Of a stretch of 64,000 nucleotides of DNA, positions 9,047 to 17,204 are shown one piece after another. Origin of the DNA: Niastella sp. (GTDB lineage Bacteria; Bacteroidota; Bacteroidia; Chitinophagales; Chitinophagaceae); the NCBI GenBank assembly GCA_017744515.1, contig JAGIBF010000013.1, positions 35,126 through 99,125 on the forward strand. The letters are read 5' to 3'. The translations under genes were made by a program, and so were the position numbers. The notes below the pieces were generated by a model. The model was given only the letters and a program-made list of their open reading frames with translations. It had not been told where the DNA came from and did no database searches. Position 1 is the stretch's first letter. The number at the start of each line of letters is the position of its first letter.

Positions 9047-9856
9047 ATGAATACCCGCACCAAAAAACTGTTGATCTGGATGTTAATCGTTGTAGCTGCT
9101 TTTTATGTGCTCATTTGCTGCCTGGCTTATTTCTTACAGGAGAAACTGATCTTCTTTCCCGAGAAGCTTTCCGGGGATCACCGGTTTGAATTTAATCAAC
9201 CTTTCCATGAATTGTCTTTTACTATGGAGGATGGGGCTGTATTGAATGGTGTACTGTTTAAGGCTGATCGTTCGCGTGGTCTTATTTTCTATTTGCATGG
9301 TAATGGAGGGTCTGTGGCTGGCTGGGGTGAAGTGGCAAAGTTTTATACGGATGCAGGGTATGATCTTTTTATTCCCGACTATCGCGGGTATGGTAAAAGT
9401 GAAGGGAAGATCGGGAGTCAGCAACAATTTTATGATGATATGCAAGCTGTTTACGATAGCTTAAAGGCCAGCTACCGGGAGGATTCGATTATTATTCTCG
9501 GCTATTCCATCGGTACTGGTACTGCTTCCTGGCTTGCTTCGCGGAATGATGCACGCTTATTGATCCTGCAAGCGCCGTATTATAGTCTCACTGATATGAT
9601 GAAGCATAATTATCGCATCCTGCCCACCCTTCTGCTTAAATATAAGTTTGCTACTAATCAATTCCTGCCTCAATGTAAAATGCCTGTTGTGATTTTTCAT
9701 GGCGATGCCGATGACGTAATCTATTATGGATCGTCTGTCAAATTGAGCAAGTTGTTTAAAGTGCAGGACCAACTGGTGACATTAAAGGGTGCTGGTCACA
9801 ATGGTATGAGTGATTTGCCTGGTTACCGGGAGGCTTTTAAAGCTATTGTGAAATAG
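9047..9856 (+). CDS. Membrane-anchored alpha/beta hydrolase (BEM46/ABHD13-like)
   Basis: 269 aa. One N-terminal membrane segment (residues about 8-28) anchors an alpha/beta-hydrolase domain. The nucleophile elbow is GYSIGTG with Ser about 154, the acid lies in FHGDADDVI (about 220), and the His in GAGHNGM (about 250). The oxyanion region is FYLHGNGGSVAGW and the strand signature DYRGYGKSEG. Likely a serine esterase or thioesterase facing the periplasm. The substrate is unknown. It is followed by about 150 bp without a clear terminator before the next gene on the same strand. Confidence 0.88.
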   Translation: MNTRTKKLLIWMLIVVAAFYVLICCLAYFLQEKLIFFPEKLSGDHRFEFNQPFHELSFTMEDGAVLNGVLFKADRSRGLIFYLHGNGGSVAGWGEVAKFYTDAGYDLFIPDYRGYGKSEGKIGSQQQFYDDMQAVYDSLKASYREDSIIILGYSIGTGTASWLASRNDARLLILQAPYYSLTDMMKHNYRILPTLLLKYKFATNQFLPQCKMPVVIFHGDADDVIYYGSSVKLSKLFKVQDQLVTLKGAGHNGMSDLPGYREAFKAIVK

Positions 9857-10004
9857 GTATTGCTTATCCATTCTCGTTGCGACCGGTGTTTCAACTCATG
9901 CGGCTATTTTATCAGTTCACTACTTTTATTGTTATCGTTCGGCGGTAAACGATGGTACTTTGTTGTGTTAATTCAGTTTCATCATTGTATCAAATATTAT
10001 AGCC

Positions 10005-10922
10005 ATGAAGAAGATAATTTTAGTAACTGGCGCCACCGGTGCGCAAGGAGGAAGTGTTGCCCGTGTTCTACTTGACAATAAAAAGTTTGCCGTTCGTATC
10101 CTTACGAGGAATGTACAATCTCAACAGGCGCAGGCGCTGGCAGCGGCTGGTGCTGAAATCGTTGAAGGTGATTTTGACGATGTAGCAAGCCTGCAGCGTG
10201 CTTTGCAGGGTGTGTATGGTGTTTTTGGGGTTACTAATTTCTGGGAACATTTTGAGCATGAGTTCCGGCAGGGTAAGAACTTAATCGATGCTGTGAAGCT
10301 GGCCGGTGTAGAACATTTTATTTATAGCTCTTTGAAGGATTATAATGCATTGAGTGGTGGTACATTGTCTGTGCCGCATTGTGATATAAAGGCAGCGCTC
10401 AGGAATTATGCAAAGGAGCTTCAAGTGCCTGCTACTTTTACCGAGGTTGCTTTTTATTATGAAAACTTCCTGACGTTTTTCCCTTTGCAGAAGGATGAGC
10501 AGGGTAGTTTATTCTTTGGTTTTCCGCAGGGTGATACAAAGCTTTCCATGTTCTCTGCTGAAGACCTGGGTGGAGTAGTTGCTTCTATTTTTGATCATCC
10601 CAACGAATACATTGGCCGTACGGTAGGCGTGGTGGCTGAAGACCTTACTTGTGCAGAGTATGCACAGATCATGTCGAAGGTGTTGGAGCGGGAGGTGTAT
10701 TTTAATTATATACCGCGTGATGTATATGCCGGGTTTGGTTTTCCCGGTGCAGAAGAGCTGGCTAACATGTTTGAAGTGCAGCGGCTGTATATTCCCAACC
10801 GTCAACTGGACCTCATAGAGAGTTACGGATTGAACCCCAACATGCAGCGATTCGAAAGCTGGTTAAAGAAACATAAGGCCACTTTTGTTGGGCGTATCAG
10901 CGAGCAATTGGCTACTGTGTAG
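10005..10922 (+). CDS. NmrA/HSCARG-family NAD(P)-binding protein
   Basis: 305 aa. An atypical short-chain dehydrogenase with the Rossmann motif TGATGAQGG at residues 8-16, the NmrA-like second part (GVFGVTNFWEHF, then HFIYSSL), and no YxxxK catalytic pair in the usual place. HSCARG/NmrA proteins bind NADP and act as redox sensors or reductases. The spacing and family length are normal. It is convergent with the YkuD-like gene, whose stop lies only 7 bp beyond. Confidence 0.85.
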   Translation: MKKIILVTGATGAQGGSVARVLLDNKKFAVRILTRNVQSQQAQALAAAGAEIVEGDFDDVASLQRALQGVYGVFGVTNFWEHFEHEFRQGKNLIDAVKLAGVEHFIYSSLKDYNALSGGTLSVPHCDIKAALRNYAKELQVPATFTEVAFYYENFLTFFPLQKDEQGSLFFGFPQGDTKLSMFSAEDLGGVVASIFDHPNEYIGRTVGVVAEDLTCAEYAQIMSKVLEREVYFNYIPRDVYAGFGFPGAEELANMFEVQRLYIPNRQLDLIESYGLNPNMQRFESWLKKHKATFVGRISEQLATV

Positions 10923-10929
10923 ATTGTAG

Positions 10930-12231
10930 TTAGCGTGCCTGTTCGTAGGTTTTTACCCAGCGTTCCAATTCTGCGCGGCTAACGGGCGCCTGTTGATCAT
11001 CGAGGTTGATGACAAAGAGGTAGCCTTTGCTGCCTGGTGAGGCCATGAAGGTACTCACCATGTTGAACTGTTCACTGACCAACAGGCGGCCGTTGGAAAC
11101 ATTCCACAGTTCTTTGGCGCAGAGGCAGCCGTTGGTGGGTGTGAGTGGGTACCAGGCTTTTTGTTTGAAATATTCCGGGTCGATGGTGGTGCCATGAGCA
11201 ATGATCTCTGAGCGCCCTATAAGTCCTGCCTGGAATACTTCTGTGATGGGCGTGTACTTGCGCCAGGAAGGTGGGAGTAGTTCCAAATAGGCTTGCATGG
11301 AGTCGCGGGTGCTGTCCCAATGTTCCCAGGGCGCTAATTGAAAATATTTATCCCAACTGTTTTCGTTGGGCATCAGCAGCTGCAGGTTGGGGGTAGGGCC
11401 TATCAGTGTGTTTTTGGATACTGCAGTGCCTTGTATGCTGTATATGCCTTGTGGTGTGCTTCCATTGGTGATGAAGTATGGAAGGTCGGATGCTGACCGT
11501 GCGAGTTGTTCAAAGATCATCAATCGTCCATCGGGATGCCGCATGAAGCGCCCTGCGGCGTTTTGTACTATAGACATTCCCGGATAGTCGCGGTTCCAGC
11601 GTTGAAAAGAGTAGATGGTTTTTTGTTTGCGTTCGGCCTGGTACCTGAATAGGGCCGCTATGTCTGGTGTTTTGCGTGTTCTGTTTTGTTTGTTTGTGTT
11701 CAGGTGATATTCCAGCGTCTGTAATAATGGTATGGAATCGTAGTTGCTGAATTGTTCCACCATCCTGATCTTGATATCGTTTACATTGTTGACTGTTGTA
11801 TCGTGCCGGAAGAGGTATACTGCGCTCATGGCAAACAGCTTCGGATGTGTTTCTTTTTGCAGTATTTGTTGCACTTGCTGTATATACCTACTGGGGTAGG
11901 TGGCGTAGACTGCTTCGAGCAAGGCTCTTTTGGTATCGTATTGGAGGGAGTCGTATTGGAGAAAGAGCTTATCGAAGCCATGGGCCACGTCTTCGCCGGT
12001 GAGTTGGAATTGTGAGATGGCGAGGCAGGCTGACTCAAAGCGGTATTCGGTATTGCTGTCGATTGCTTGTGTGAAGGTGTAGCCGATCACATTTTCCCGG
12101 AGGTCTTTTTGAAGCCAGGCTCTTTTGTCGTAGAGAACGAAGCCTGAGTAGATGTCTTCTCTGCGTGTTTGTGCAGTGCTTATATTCTCCAGTAATAGTA
12201 GTGCCAGTAAGGATACGAGCCAATTCTTCAT
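10930..12231 (-). CDS. Secreted protein with a divergent YkuD (L,D-transpeptidase)-like C-terminal region
   Basis: 433 aa from the ATG at 12231, chosen because MKNWLVSLLALLLLENISTAQ is a clear signal peptide; a longer frame from 12273 has a non-signal-like extension. Residues about 30-215 are helical and resemble repeats. In the C-terminal half TPQGIYSIQG is followed by IIAHGTT (His about 345) and TNGCLCAKELW (Cys about 368). This spacing of HGT...GC recalls the YkuD catalytic motif, but the usual SHGCIR Arg is missing and Cys-Ala-Lys follows instead. It may be an L,D-transpeptidase relative acting on peptidoglycan, or an inactive form. The family call is an inference. Confidence 0.6.
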   Translation of the reverse strand: MKNWLVSLLALLLLENISTAQTRREDIYSGFVLYDKRAWLQKDLRENVIGYTFTQAIDSNTEYRFESACLAISQFQLTGEDVAHGFDKLFLQYDSLQYDTKRALLEAVYATYPSRYIQQVQQILQKETHPKLFAMSAVYLFRHDTTVNNVNDIKIRMVEQFSNYDSIPLLQTLEYHLNTNKQNRTRKTPDIAALFRYQAERKQKTIYSFQRWNRDYPGMSIVQNAAGRFMRHPDGRLMIFEQLARSASDLPYFITNGSTPQGIYSIQGTAVSKNTLIGPTPNLQLLMPNENSWDKYFQLAPWEHWDSTRDSMQAYLELLPPSWRKYTPITEVFQAGLIGRSEIIAHGTTIDPEYFKQKAWYPLTPTNGCLCAKELWNVSNGRLLVSEQFNMVSTFMASPGSKGYLFVINLDDQQAPVSRAELERWVKTYEQAR

Positions 12232-12257
12232 ATTGCAAAAATAAGGTAAGGAGGAAT

Positions 12258-12322
12258 AAAGGCAACGAGGCATAAAGGTATTGAGGCAACGAGAAAGACC
12301 CTTCGACGGGCTCAGGGTGACA
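12258..12322. repeat. Dispersed intergenic repeat, family C, copy 1
   Basis: Words AGGCAACGAGGCATAAAGG and TGAGGCAACGAG, followed by CCCTTCGACGGGCTCAGGG and TGACA. The same two blocks, in the same order, occur at 30840-30960. Confidence 0.65.
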
Positions 12323-12327
12323 AGTTA

Positions 12328-13614
12328 TTAATTTAGATGTATTTGTTCTGCGTGTTTGATCTTTTCCTGTATTAGTTTTTTTTCCGCGAGGGAGGTCGTG
12401 AGGTCGTGTGCCTGTGTGAGGTATTTGCGGGCGTTGTTGCCATCGCCTACCTGGGTGTAGAGGTCGCCGAGTACTGCGCTGAAGAGGTATTGGCTGGTGA
12501 GGAGTTTGTTGACATCGTCAATATTCCAAATGTCGCGGATGGCTTGCTGGGGTTGTTTCATCTGTGCCAGCACGATGGCCCGATTCAACTGTACAAGGGG
12601 CGTGGGTTTCATTTCCAACAGTAAATCGTAGAGGTACAGCATACGCTCCCAGTTGGTGTTTTCAAAGGTATCTGTCATGCAATGTTCTGCTGCGATGGCT
12701 GATTCGATGTGGTAGATTGTGAGGGTTTGTCCCTGGGATGAATGGGTGAGGAACTGGAATCCTTTTTCGATCAGTTCTTTGCTCCAGGTGTTGCGGTCCT
12801 GGTGTTGCAGGAGGATGATCGTATTGTTTTCTCCCATGCGGCTTTCAAAGCGGGATGCCTGGAAGCACATCAGTGAGAGCAGGGCAAAAGTGGCCGGCTG
12901 GTTGCCAGCAGGGTGTTGTGTCAGCAACAAAGCCAGCCGCATCGCTTCTACGCACAGATCGCGGCGGATGAGTTCGTCTTCTTTCCCGGAATTGTACCCT
13001 TCATTGAATAGTAAGTAGAGTACGGCGTATACTATTTCCAACCTTTCTGTTAGCTGTGCTCCTGTAGGTATCTCCAGTTTGATCTGTTCTTCCTTGAGGA
13101 ATTGTTTGGCGCGGTAGAGTCTTTTCTGGATCACTGTTTCGTTGGTGACGAGGGCGCGTGCAATCTCTGCTGTGCTGAAACCTGAAATTGTTTTCAGTGT
13201 CAATGCTATCTGGTCTTCTTCTTTCAGGGAGGGGTGGCAACAGGTGAAGATCATGCGGAGCTGGCTATCGGCAATTTCCGTATCCAGGAATAGTTGTTCC
13301 GCTATGCTTACTGCCTCATTGGCCTGTGCCTGCAGGTGATGGGCCAGCTCTTCGGAATAGAGGCGGTATGTGTGTTGCCGGCGGATGATGTCGATGGCTT
13401 TGTTCTTTGCTACGCGCATGAGCCAGGCTGCGGGATTATCCGGTAATTGATCGTATCGCCAGGTTTGTGCTGCTTTGAGGAATGCTTCCTGCACCACATC
13501 TTCTGCCATGCTCAGGTTGTGTGTGCCAAATACCCGGGTAAGTACGGCAATCATCTTTCCGGATTCATGCCGGAAAAGGTGTTCTACAACCTGTTGTGGT
13601 GATTCTTGTGGCAT
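12328..13614 (-). CDS. RNA polymerase ECF sigma factor, ECF42 type, with C-terminal TPR region
   Basis: 428 aa, about twice the size of a normal ECF factor. The sigma2 region (about 10-80) has AEDVVQEAFLKAAQTW and ends in NPAAWLMRVAKNKAIDIIRR; sigma4 (about 120-175) has LTLKTISGFSTAEIARAL. The rest is a TPR-like C-terminal part (PLVQLNRAIVLAQ, LFSAVLGDLYTQVGDG) typical of ECF42. These factors have no anti-sigma partner and are encoded next to a DGPF/YCII protein, as is the case here (13687-14040). The C-terminal part is thought to control the sigma activity. The signal is unknown. Confidence 0.92.
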   Translation of the reverse strand: MPQESPQQVVEHLFRHESGKMIAVLTRVFGTHNLSMAEDVVQEAFLKAAQTWRYDQLPDNPAAWLMRVAKNKAIDIIRRQHTYRLYSEELAHHLQAQANEAVSIAEQLFLDTEIADSQLRMIFTCCHPSLKEEDQIALTLKTISGFSTAEIARALVTNETVIQKRLYRAKQFLKEEQIKLEIPTGAQLTERLEIVYAVLYLLFNEGYNSGKEDELIRRDLCVEAMRLALLLTQHPAGNQPATFALLSLMCFQASRFESRMGENNTIILLQHQDRNTWSKELIEKGFQFLTHSSQGQTLTIYHIESAIAAEHCMTDTFENTNWERMLYLYDLLLEMKPTPLVQLNRAIVLAQMKQPQQAIRDIWNIDDVNKLLTSQYLFSAVLGDLYTQVGDGNNARKYLTQAHDLTTSLAEKKLIQEKIKHAEQIHLN

Positions 13615-13629
13615 TGTTTTGGTATTAAA

Positions 13630-13674
13630 GTTACCAGTTGCCGGTTAACGGGTAACTGGCAACTGGTAGCTTTA
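13630..13674. repeat. Word-repeat patch between the ECF42 and DGPF genes
   Basis: Permuted words ACCAGTTGCCGGTTAACGGG and TAACTGGCAACTGGTAGC. The two ends are close to inverted copies (ACCAGTTGCC versus GGCAACTGGT, a 10-bp perfect stem). Confidence 0.6.
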
Positions 13675-13686
13675 TGGTGCATTGGT

Positions 13687-14040
13687 TTACATGGAGCCGG
13701 GGATTACCTGTACTTCGCGTACTTCTATGCTGCCGCCCAGTTCATAATCGGGAAAGCCTTTGGTGTGTTTCAATACGTCTTCGAGGCTATCTGCTTTAAT
13801 GATGAAGTATCCTCCTACCAGTTCCTTGCTTTCGGCAAAGGGGCCATCTGTTACCACCGCATTTTTCCCTGATACGATCTTTCCATTTTTCATGAGAGGG
13901 CGTCCTTCTACATACACTCCTTCGGTCTTAAGTTGTTTTACCCATCCCAACCATTTGTGCATATTGGCTTCTGCTTCTGCGGGGCTCAACGCGAGGTCTT
14001 CGTAAGAAGGTCCTTTGAAAATGAACATAAACTCTTTCAT
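13687..14040 (-). CDS. YCII/DGPF-domain protein (ECF42 partner)
   Basis: 117 aa from the ATG at 14040 (MKEFMFIFKGPSYED), which matches the family start; the reading from 14109 adds a tail with no family likeness. The ferredoxin-like YCII fold carries the hallmark DGPFAESKELVGGYFII, plus a Lys-rich strand MKNGKIVSGKNAVV. DGPF proteins are encoded with ECF42 sigma factors; their chemistry is not established. Upstream gene of the pair; the sigma gene follows after 72 bp containing a 10-bp inverted repeat. Confidence 0.92.
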   Translation of the reverse strand: MKEFMFIFKGPSYEDLALSPAEAEANMHKWLGWVKQLKTEGVYVEGRPLMKNGKIVSGKNAVVTDGPFAESKELVGGYFIIKADSLEDVLKHTKGFPDYELGGSIEVREVQVIPGSM

Positions 14041-14520
14041 ACAAATGTTTTTAGCTTTATTAAAATGAACTGTCGGGGTACGACGAATGGGGGAAATGGT
14101 GCAGGACAAATTTGCGAAAATTATTTTGGTGTCTTGAGTCGGGCATATAAAAACCGGTCATTCCGGCTTTTGGGGGCGCTGCTTTGGGGAGCTATGGCGC
14201 CGGGGGAGACGAGCGTCCGGTGGCTGGCTTTGGGGGATAGGAGGTACTTATGGCGGGTGGTTGGGATGGGGCGACTATAAAGCCGATTGGCTGATGGTTA
14301 CACACATGTAAAAAATACCATTAATAGTGGTATTTGTACCTATTTAACGGTCTTACCCTGTATATGGGAGTAATACTACTAAGGGAGTATTGGTGTTTAC
14401 AGAAAAGCATCTTAATTTTACGGGTGTACAGCAAGGCTATTTCTTTCTATCCGTACTGCCCGGCGATGCTGCAAGCATAATTTACCCATCTCTTTTAGGA
14501 CTAAGTTACCTGTAAAATAT

Positions 14521-14682
14521 AAGAGGTTGTCGAAGGAAGCCAATTTCGCAAATAAAACAAAGGGGGAAAACGCAATGATGAAGAACATGAATGATTAATT
14601 TGCGTTCTTTGGTTTATCCGCTAACACCGGTGCTCTACAGAGCGCGAAATATATGGTGCTAACTTTGTACAACCTCTTTTTC
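14521..14682 (+). ncRNA. Candidate structured RNA upstream of the bestrophin gene
   Basis: AAGAGGTTGT at 14521 pairs perfectly with ACAACCTCTT at 14669, which runs into TTTTTC. Inside are ACAAAG...CTTTGT, AACGCAA...TTGCGTT and GCTCT-AC-AGAGC helices. The closing stem plus T-run would suit a roughly 160-nt RNA on the plus strand. It overlaps the candidate -7 box at 14660, so the two readings compete. Only pairing by eye supports this. Confidence 0.3.
14660..14667 (+). promoter_or_regulatory. Candidate -7 promoter element for the bestrophin gene
   Basis: TAACTTTG matches TAnnTTTG and lies 43 bp before the ATG at 14711. Confidence 0.45.
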
Positions 14683-14710
14683 ATGTCGTGCGGGGGATTA
14701 TTTTTGTAGT

Positions 14711-15589
14711 ATGATCACTTATAATCCCAAAGACTGGTTCACATTCATTTTTCGTTTCCACAAGGCTGATACTTTACGTTCTCTGGTGCCGCTGATCTTA
14801 GGTATCAGCGTGTACTCGACTGTGATCGCCGTCCTCGAGATGGAGGTTTTCCAGCTCAGTCAGAATAATCACCTGAAGAATGTTTCGATGATGAATACTT
14901 TGTTGAGCTTCGTGATATCGATGCTCCTTGTATTCCGTACGAATACTGCCTATGACCGTTGGTGGGAGGGGCGTAAGCTGTGGGGGGCGCTGGTCAACAA
15001 CAGCCGTAACCTGGCTCTTAAAATGAATGCGATCCTGGACCCAACGGATGAAGGCAACCGTGCTTTTTTCCGCCGGGTGATCCCTATGTATGCTTCTGTG
15101 CTTGCGCGTCATCTTGGGGAAGAAAGTACGCGGCTGGCGCTGGATGATAAGGAGCATCCTGAACTGGGCGATCTGGATCATGCCAAGCATGTTCCGAACC
15201 AGGTGGCTGCTTTACTGTTCCAGCGTATCAACCGCCTGTACCAGGAGGGAGTTATCAAGGGTGATCAATTGATCTTTTTGAATGGGGAGCTGCAGTCTTT
15301 TACGGATGTGTGTGGCGCCTGCGAGCGGATCAAGAATACGCCTATTCCTTTTTCTTATAGTGTGTTCCTGAAGAAGTTCATCTTCTTTTATGTAATGACG
15401 CTTCCGCTGAGTTTTGTCTTCAGTCTCGGTTATATTACCATTCCTGTGGTGGCTTTTATTTTTTATGTGCTGGCCAGTCTTGAGTTGATCGCTGAAGAGA
15501 TCGAAGAGCCTTTTGGTAATGACGCTAATGACCTGCCTACGCAGAAGATCGCGAGCAATATCAAGAAGCATGTGCAGGAGATCCTGTAG
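14711..15589 (+). CDS. Bestrophin-family (UPF0187/YneE) anion channel protein
   Basis: 292 aa, usual length. The family signature RTNTAYDRWWEGRKLWGALV lies near residues 77-96, and 'NPKDWFTFIFRFHKADTL' at the N-terminus is typical. Membrane segments are at about 22-45, 60-78, 218-240 and 245-265. Bacterial bestrophin homologs form pentameric ion channels in the inner membrane; ion choice differs among them (anion or cation), so selectivity cannot be stated. It is convergent with the BrkB-type gene, 9 bp away. Confidence 0.93.
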   Translation: MITYNPKDWFTFIFRFHKADTLRSLVPLILGISVYSTVIAVLEMEVFQLSQNNHLKNVSMMNTLLSFVISMLLVFRTNTAYDRWWEGRKLWGALVNNSRNLALKMNAILDPTDEGNRAFFRRVIPMYASVLARHLGEESTRLALDDKEHPELGDLDHAKHVPNQVAALLFQRINRLYQEGVIKGDQLIFLNGELQSFTDVCGACERIKNTPIPFSYSVFLKKFIFFYVMTLPLSFVFSLGYITIPVVAFIFYVLASLELIAEEIEEPFGNDANDLPTQKIASNIKKHVQEIL

Positions 15590-15598
15590 TATCTGAGA

Positions 15599-16477
15599 TT
15601 ACTCTACTAATGATACTTTATATTTTACCGCATGGCTGTGTGGCTTGATCGGCTTTTCTCTATGTCGTGCCCAGACTTTGAGGAAGCAGGCGCCGTAGTA
15701 GAACATGAATGAGCAATAGAAGACAAAGAGGAGGAGGAGTACAAATGAGGTGGACGTGGCGTAGATGTTCTTGATGGCGCTGTACGACAGCAGCACGCCT
15801 AATATCAGTTTCCCAATTGTAAATAAAAGTCCTGTAAAGAAAGCTCCTGCGATTGTCTCTTTCCAGCCTGTATATCCATCCGCCAGGTATTTGAATAATA
15901 CCGTAAACCAGACCGTCGCTGCAATTATCGAGATGATCTGTTTCAACAATCCCACCAGGAATACCACACGTTCGGGCAAGAGGGATATCACGCCTTCTGC
16001 AAACAATACGCTCAGGAACAGGATGCCCGCCAGTATGATGGCTACGAATGACCGGGCTCTTTGGCGGAGCTGTAGTTTTATGCCGTGCCCATCTCGTACG
16101 CGTATGTCCCATAGCTGGTTCAGGGAATCTCTGATGACCTTAAAGAGGGTAGTAGCCACAAAGAGGAGGAAAGCAAACAGGCCGGCTGCGATGTACCAGG
16201 ACCGTACCAGTGAACGGACGTTGCGCAGGGTTTCCCGCATTTCTTCTACAGCATTGGGCCCCAGGATATCTGTGAGCCCGGTAAAGAACTGAAGGCCGAT
16301 GGCCCGGCGCCCCATGATGAGGCCGAATATTTGTATGAGGAGGAGCAGGATGGCTGGTAATGCAAAGGTGGTAAAGAACGCTGTGGCGGCTGCCATGCGC
16401 AGGGGTTCATTTTTCTTAAACTCCCGGTAGGCGCCTTTTAATACTATGACGAATGTGACTATATGCCTGAAAATCAT
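15599..16477 (-). CDS. YihY/BrkB-family inner-membrane protein
   Basis: 292 aa with about six membrane segments: KNEPLRMAAATAFFTTFALP near 20-45, SWYIAAGLFAFLLFVATTLF near 93-113, SFVAIILAGILFLSVLF, IISIIAATVWFTVLFKYLAD and two more up to about 265. The family (formerly called ribonuclease BN by error) has an unclear role; some members export proteins or affect envelope integrity. The C-terminus is short and basic. ATG at 16477 precedes the first conserved segment. Confidence 0.9.
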   Translation of the reverse strand: MIFRHIVTFVIVLKGAYREFKKNEPLRMAAATAFFTTFALPAILLLLIQIFGLIMGRRAIGLQFFTGLTDILGPNAVEEMRETLRNVRSLVRSWYIAAGLFAFLLFVATTLFKVIRDSLNQLWDIRVRDGHGIKLQLRQRARSFVAIILAGILFLSVLFAEGVISLLPERVVFLVGLLKQIISIIAATVWFTVLFKYLADGYTGWKETIAGAFFTGLLFTIGKLILGVLLSYSAIKNIYATSTSFVLLLLFVFYCSFMFYYGACFLKVWARHREKPIKPHSHAVKYKVSLVE

Positions 16478-17204
16478 CTGTGTCTCATTTTACGCTTCTC
16501 TATTAAATATTGGTCCTGTGAAATGAAGATAGCTAAAATGATGGATGAAGTTGGTCTGTGTTTATCAGGGTGAGCCGCCCCTTGAGGGCGACCCACCCTA
16601 CAATAAAAACTCCCTCTTTAGAAAAAGAGGGAGTTGGGTAAACCATCCAATATGTATTCCTTTGAAAAAACTGTAACCTGTGTTGAAAAAACCGGGACTT
16701 TTCTTACTGCGCTTCATTCATCGATTACGGTATTTTGAAACATGGCTCCTTCACTCTACCGCCGTAATCCTGAATAATTTTGTTTCTTTTGCTTGCTATA
16801 CTTTTTCTCTCGCCTCTCTTCACCGAGTCCCGGCTTTTGTTTGTTGGTATGCTATAAGGGTTAGTTATAGCTGTTTCCTGGACAAGGAACTAATACCGCT
16901 CTGATAAGGCTTTTTGTTACGGAACAGATCTAATGCTTTGATAAGGTTGATCTGGTTAATTGTTCCTTTGTTGACACAAAGCTAATACGTGCAGTGGCCG
17001 ATAAGAAATGCTATTGAGCAGACTGTGTTTTTTATTTAATGAATGGGGGCAAATTGCCTATAAGCTGTTCCGGAGGCCATGTGGAAAGCGTTAAAGGGAT
17101 GGTAAAATGAGGGGTTGGGTTGGCGATACCCACTTGCCGGGTACCGGTTTTGCAAAGTATTCTTGTAAAAGCTTATTTTGCCGTTCATAATCAGGTGGGA
17201 AGCT
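16478..17204. other. Long divergent spacer (727 bp)
   Basis: Contains the 12-bp hairpin at 16608-16635. A 74-codon plus-strand reading at 16680-16904 has no initiation context or family likeness and is not called. The rest shows no gene. Promoters for both flanking genes must lie here. Confidence 0.55.
16608..16635. repeat. Perfect 12-bp hairpin with AGAA loop
   Basis: AACTCCCTCTTT-AGAA-AAAGAGGGAGTT. It lies between divergent genes, so it ends neither; no T-run follows on either strand. Confidence 0.6.

Larger units (their letters stand above)
14041..14710. other. 670-bp divergent spacer with hairpins
   Basis: No convincing gene. It holds an imperfect palindrome ATACCATTAATAGTGGTAT near 14317-14335, a stem AATACT...AGTATT near 14371-14391, the candidate structured RNA at 14521-14682 and a -7 element at 14660. 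The segment 14100-14280 is G-rich and shows nothing else. Confidence 0.6.

Noticed and set aside
12232..12273. Upstream ATG for the YkuD-like gene
   Set aside because: It would place 14 residues before a perfect signal peptide and runs into the repeat.
16680..16904. 74-aa frame in the long divergent spacer
   Set aside because: No start context, no recognisable domain, no conservation evidence.
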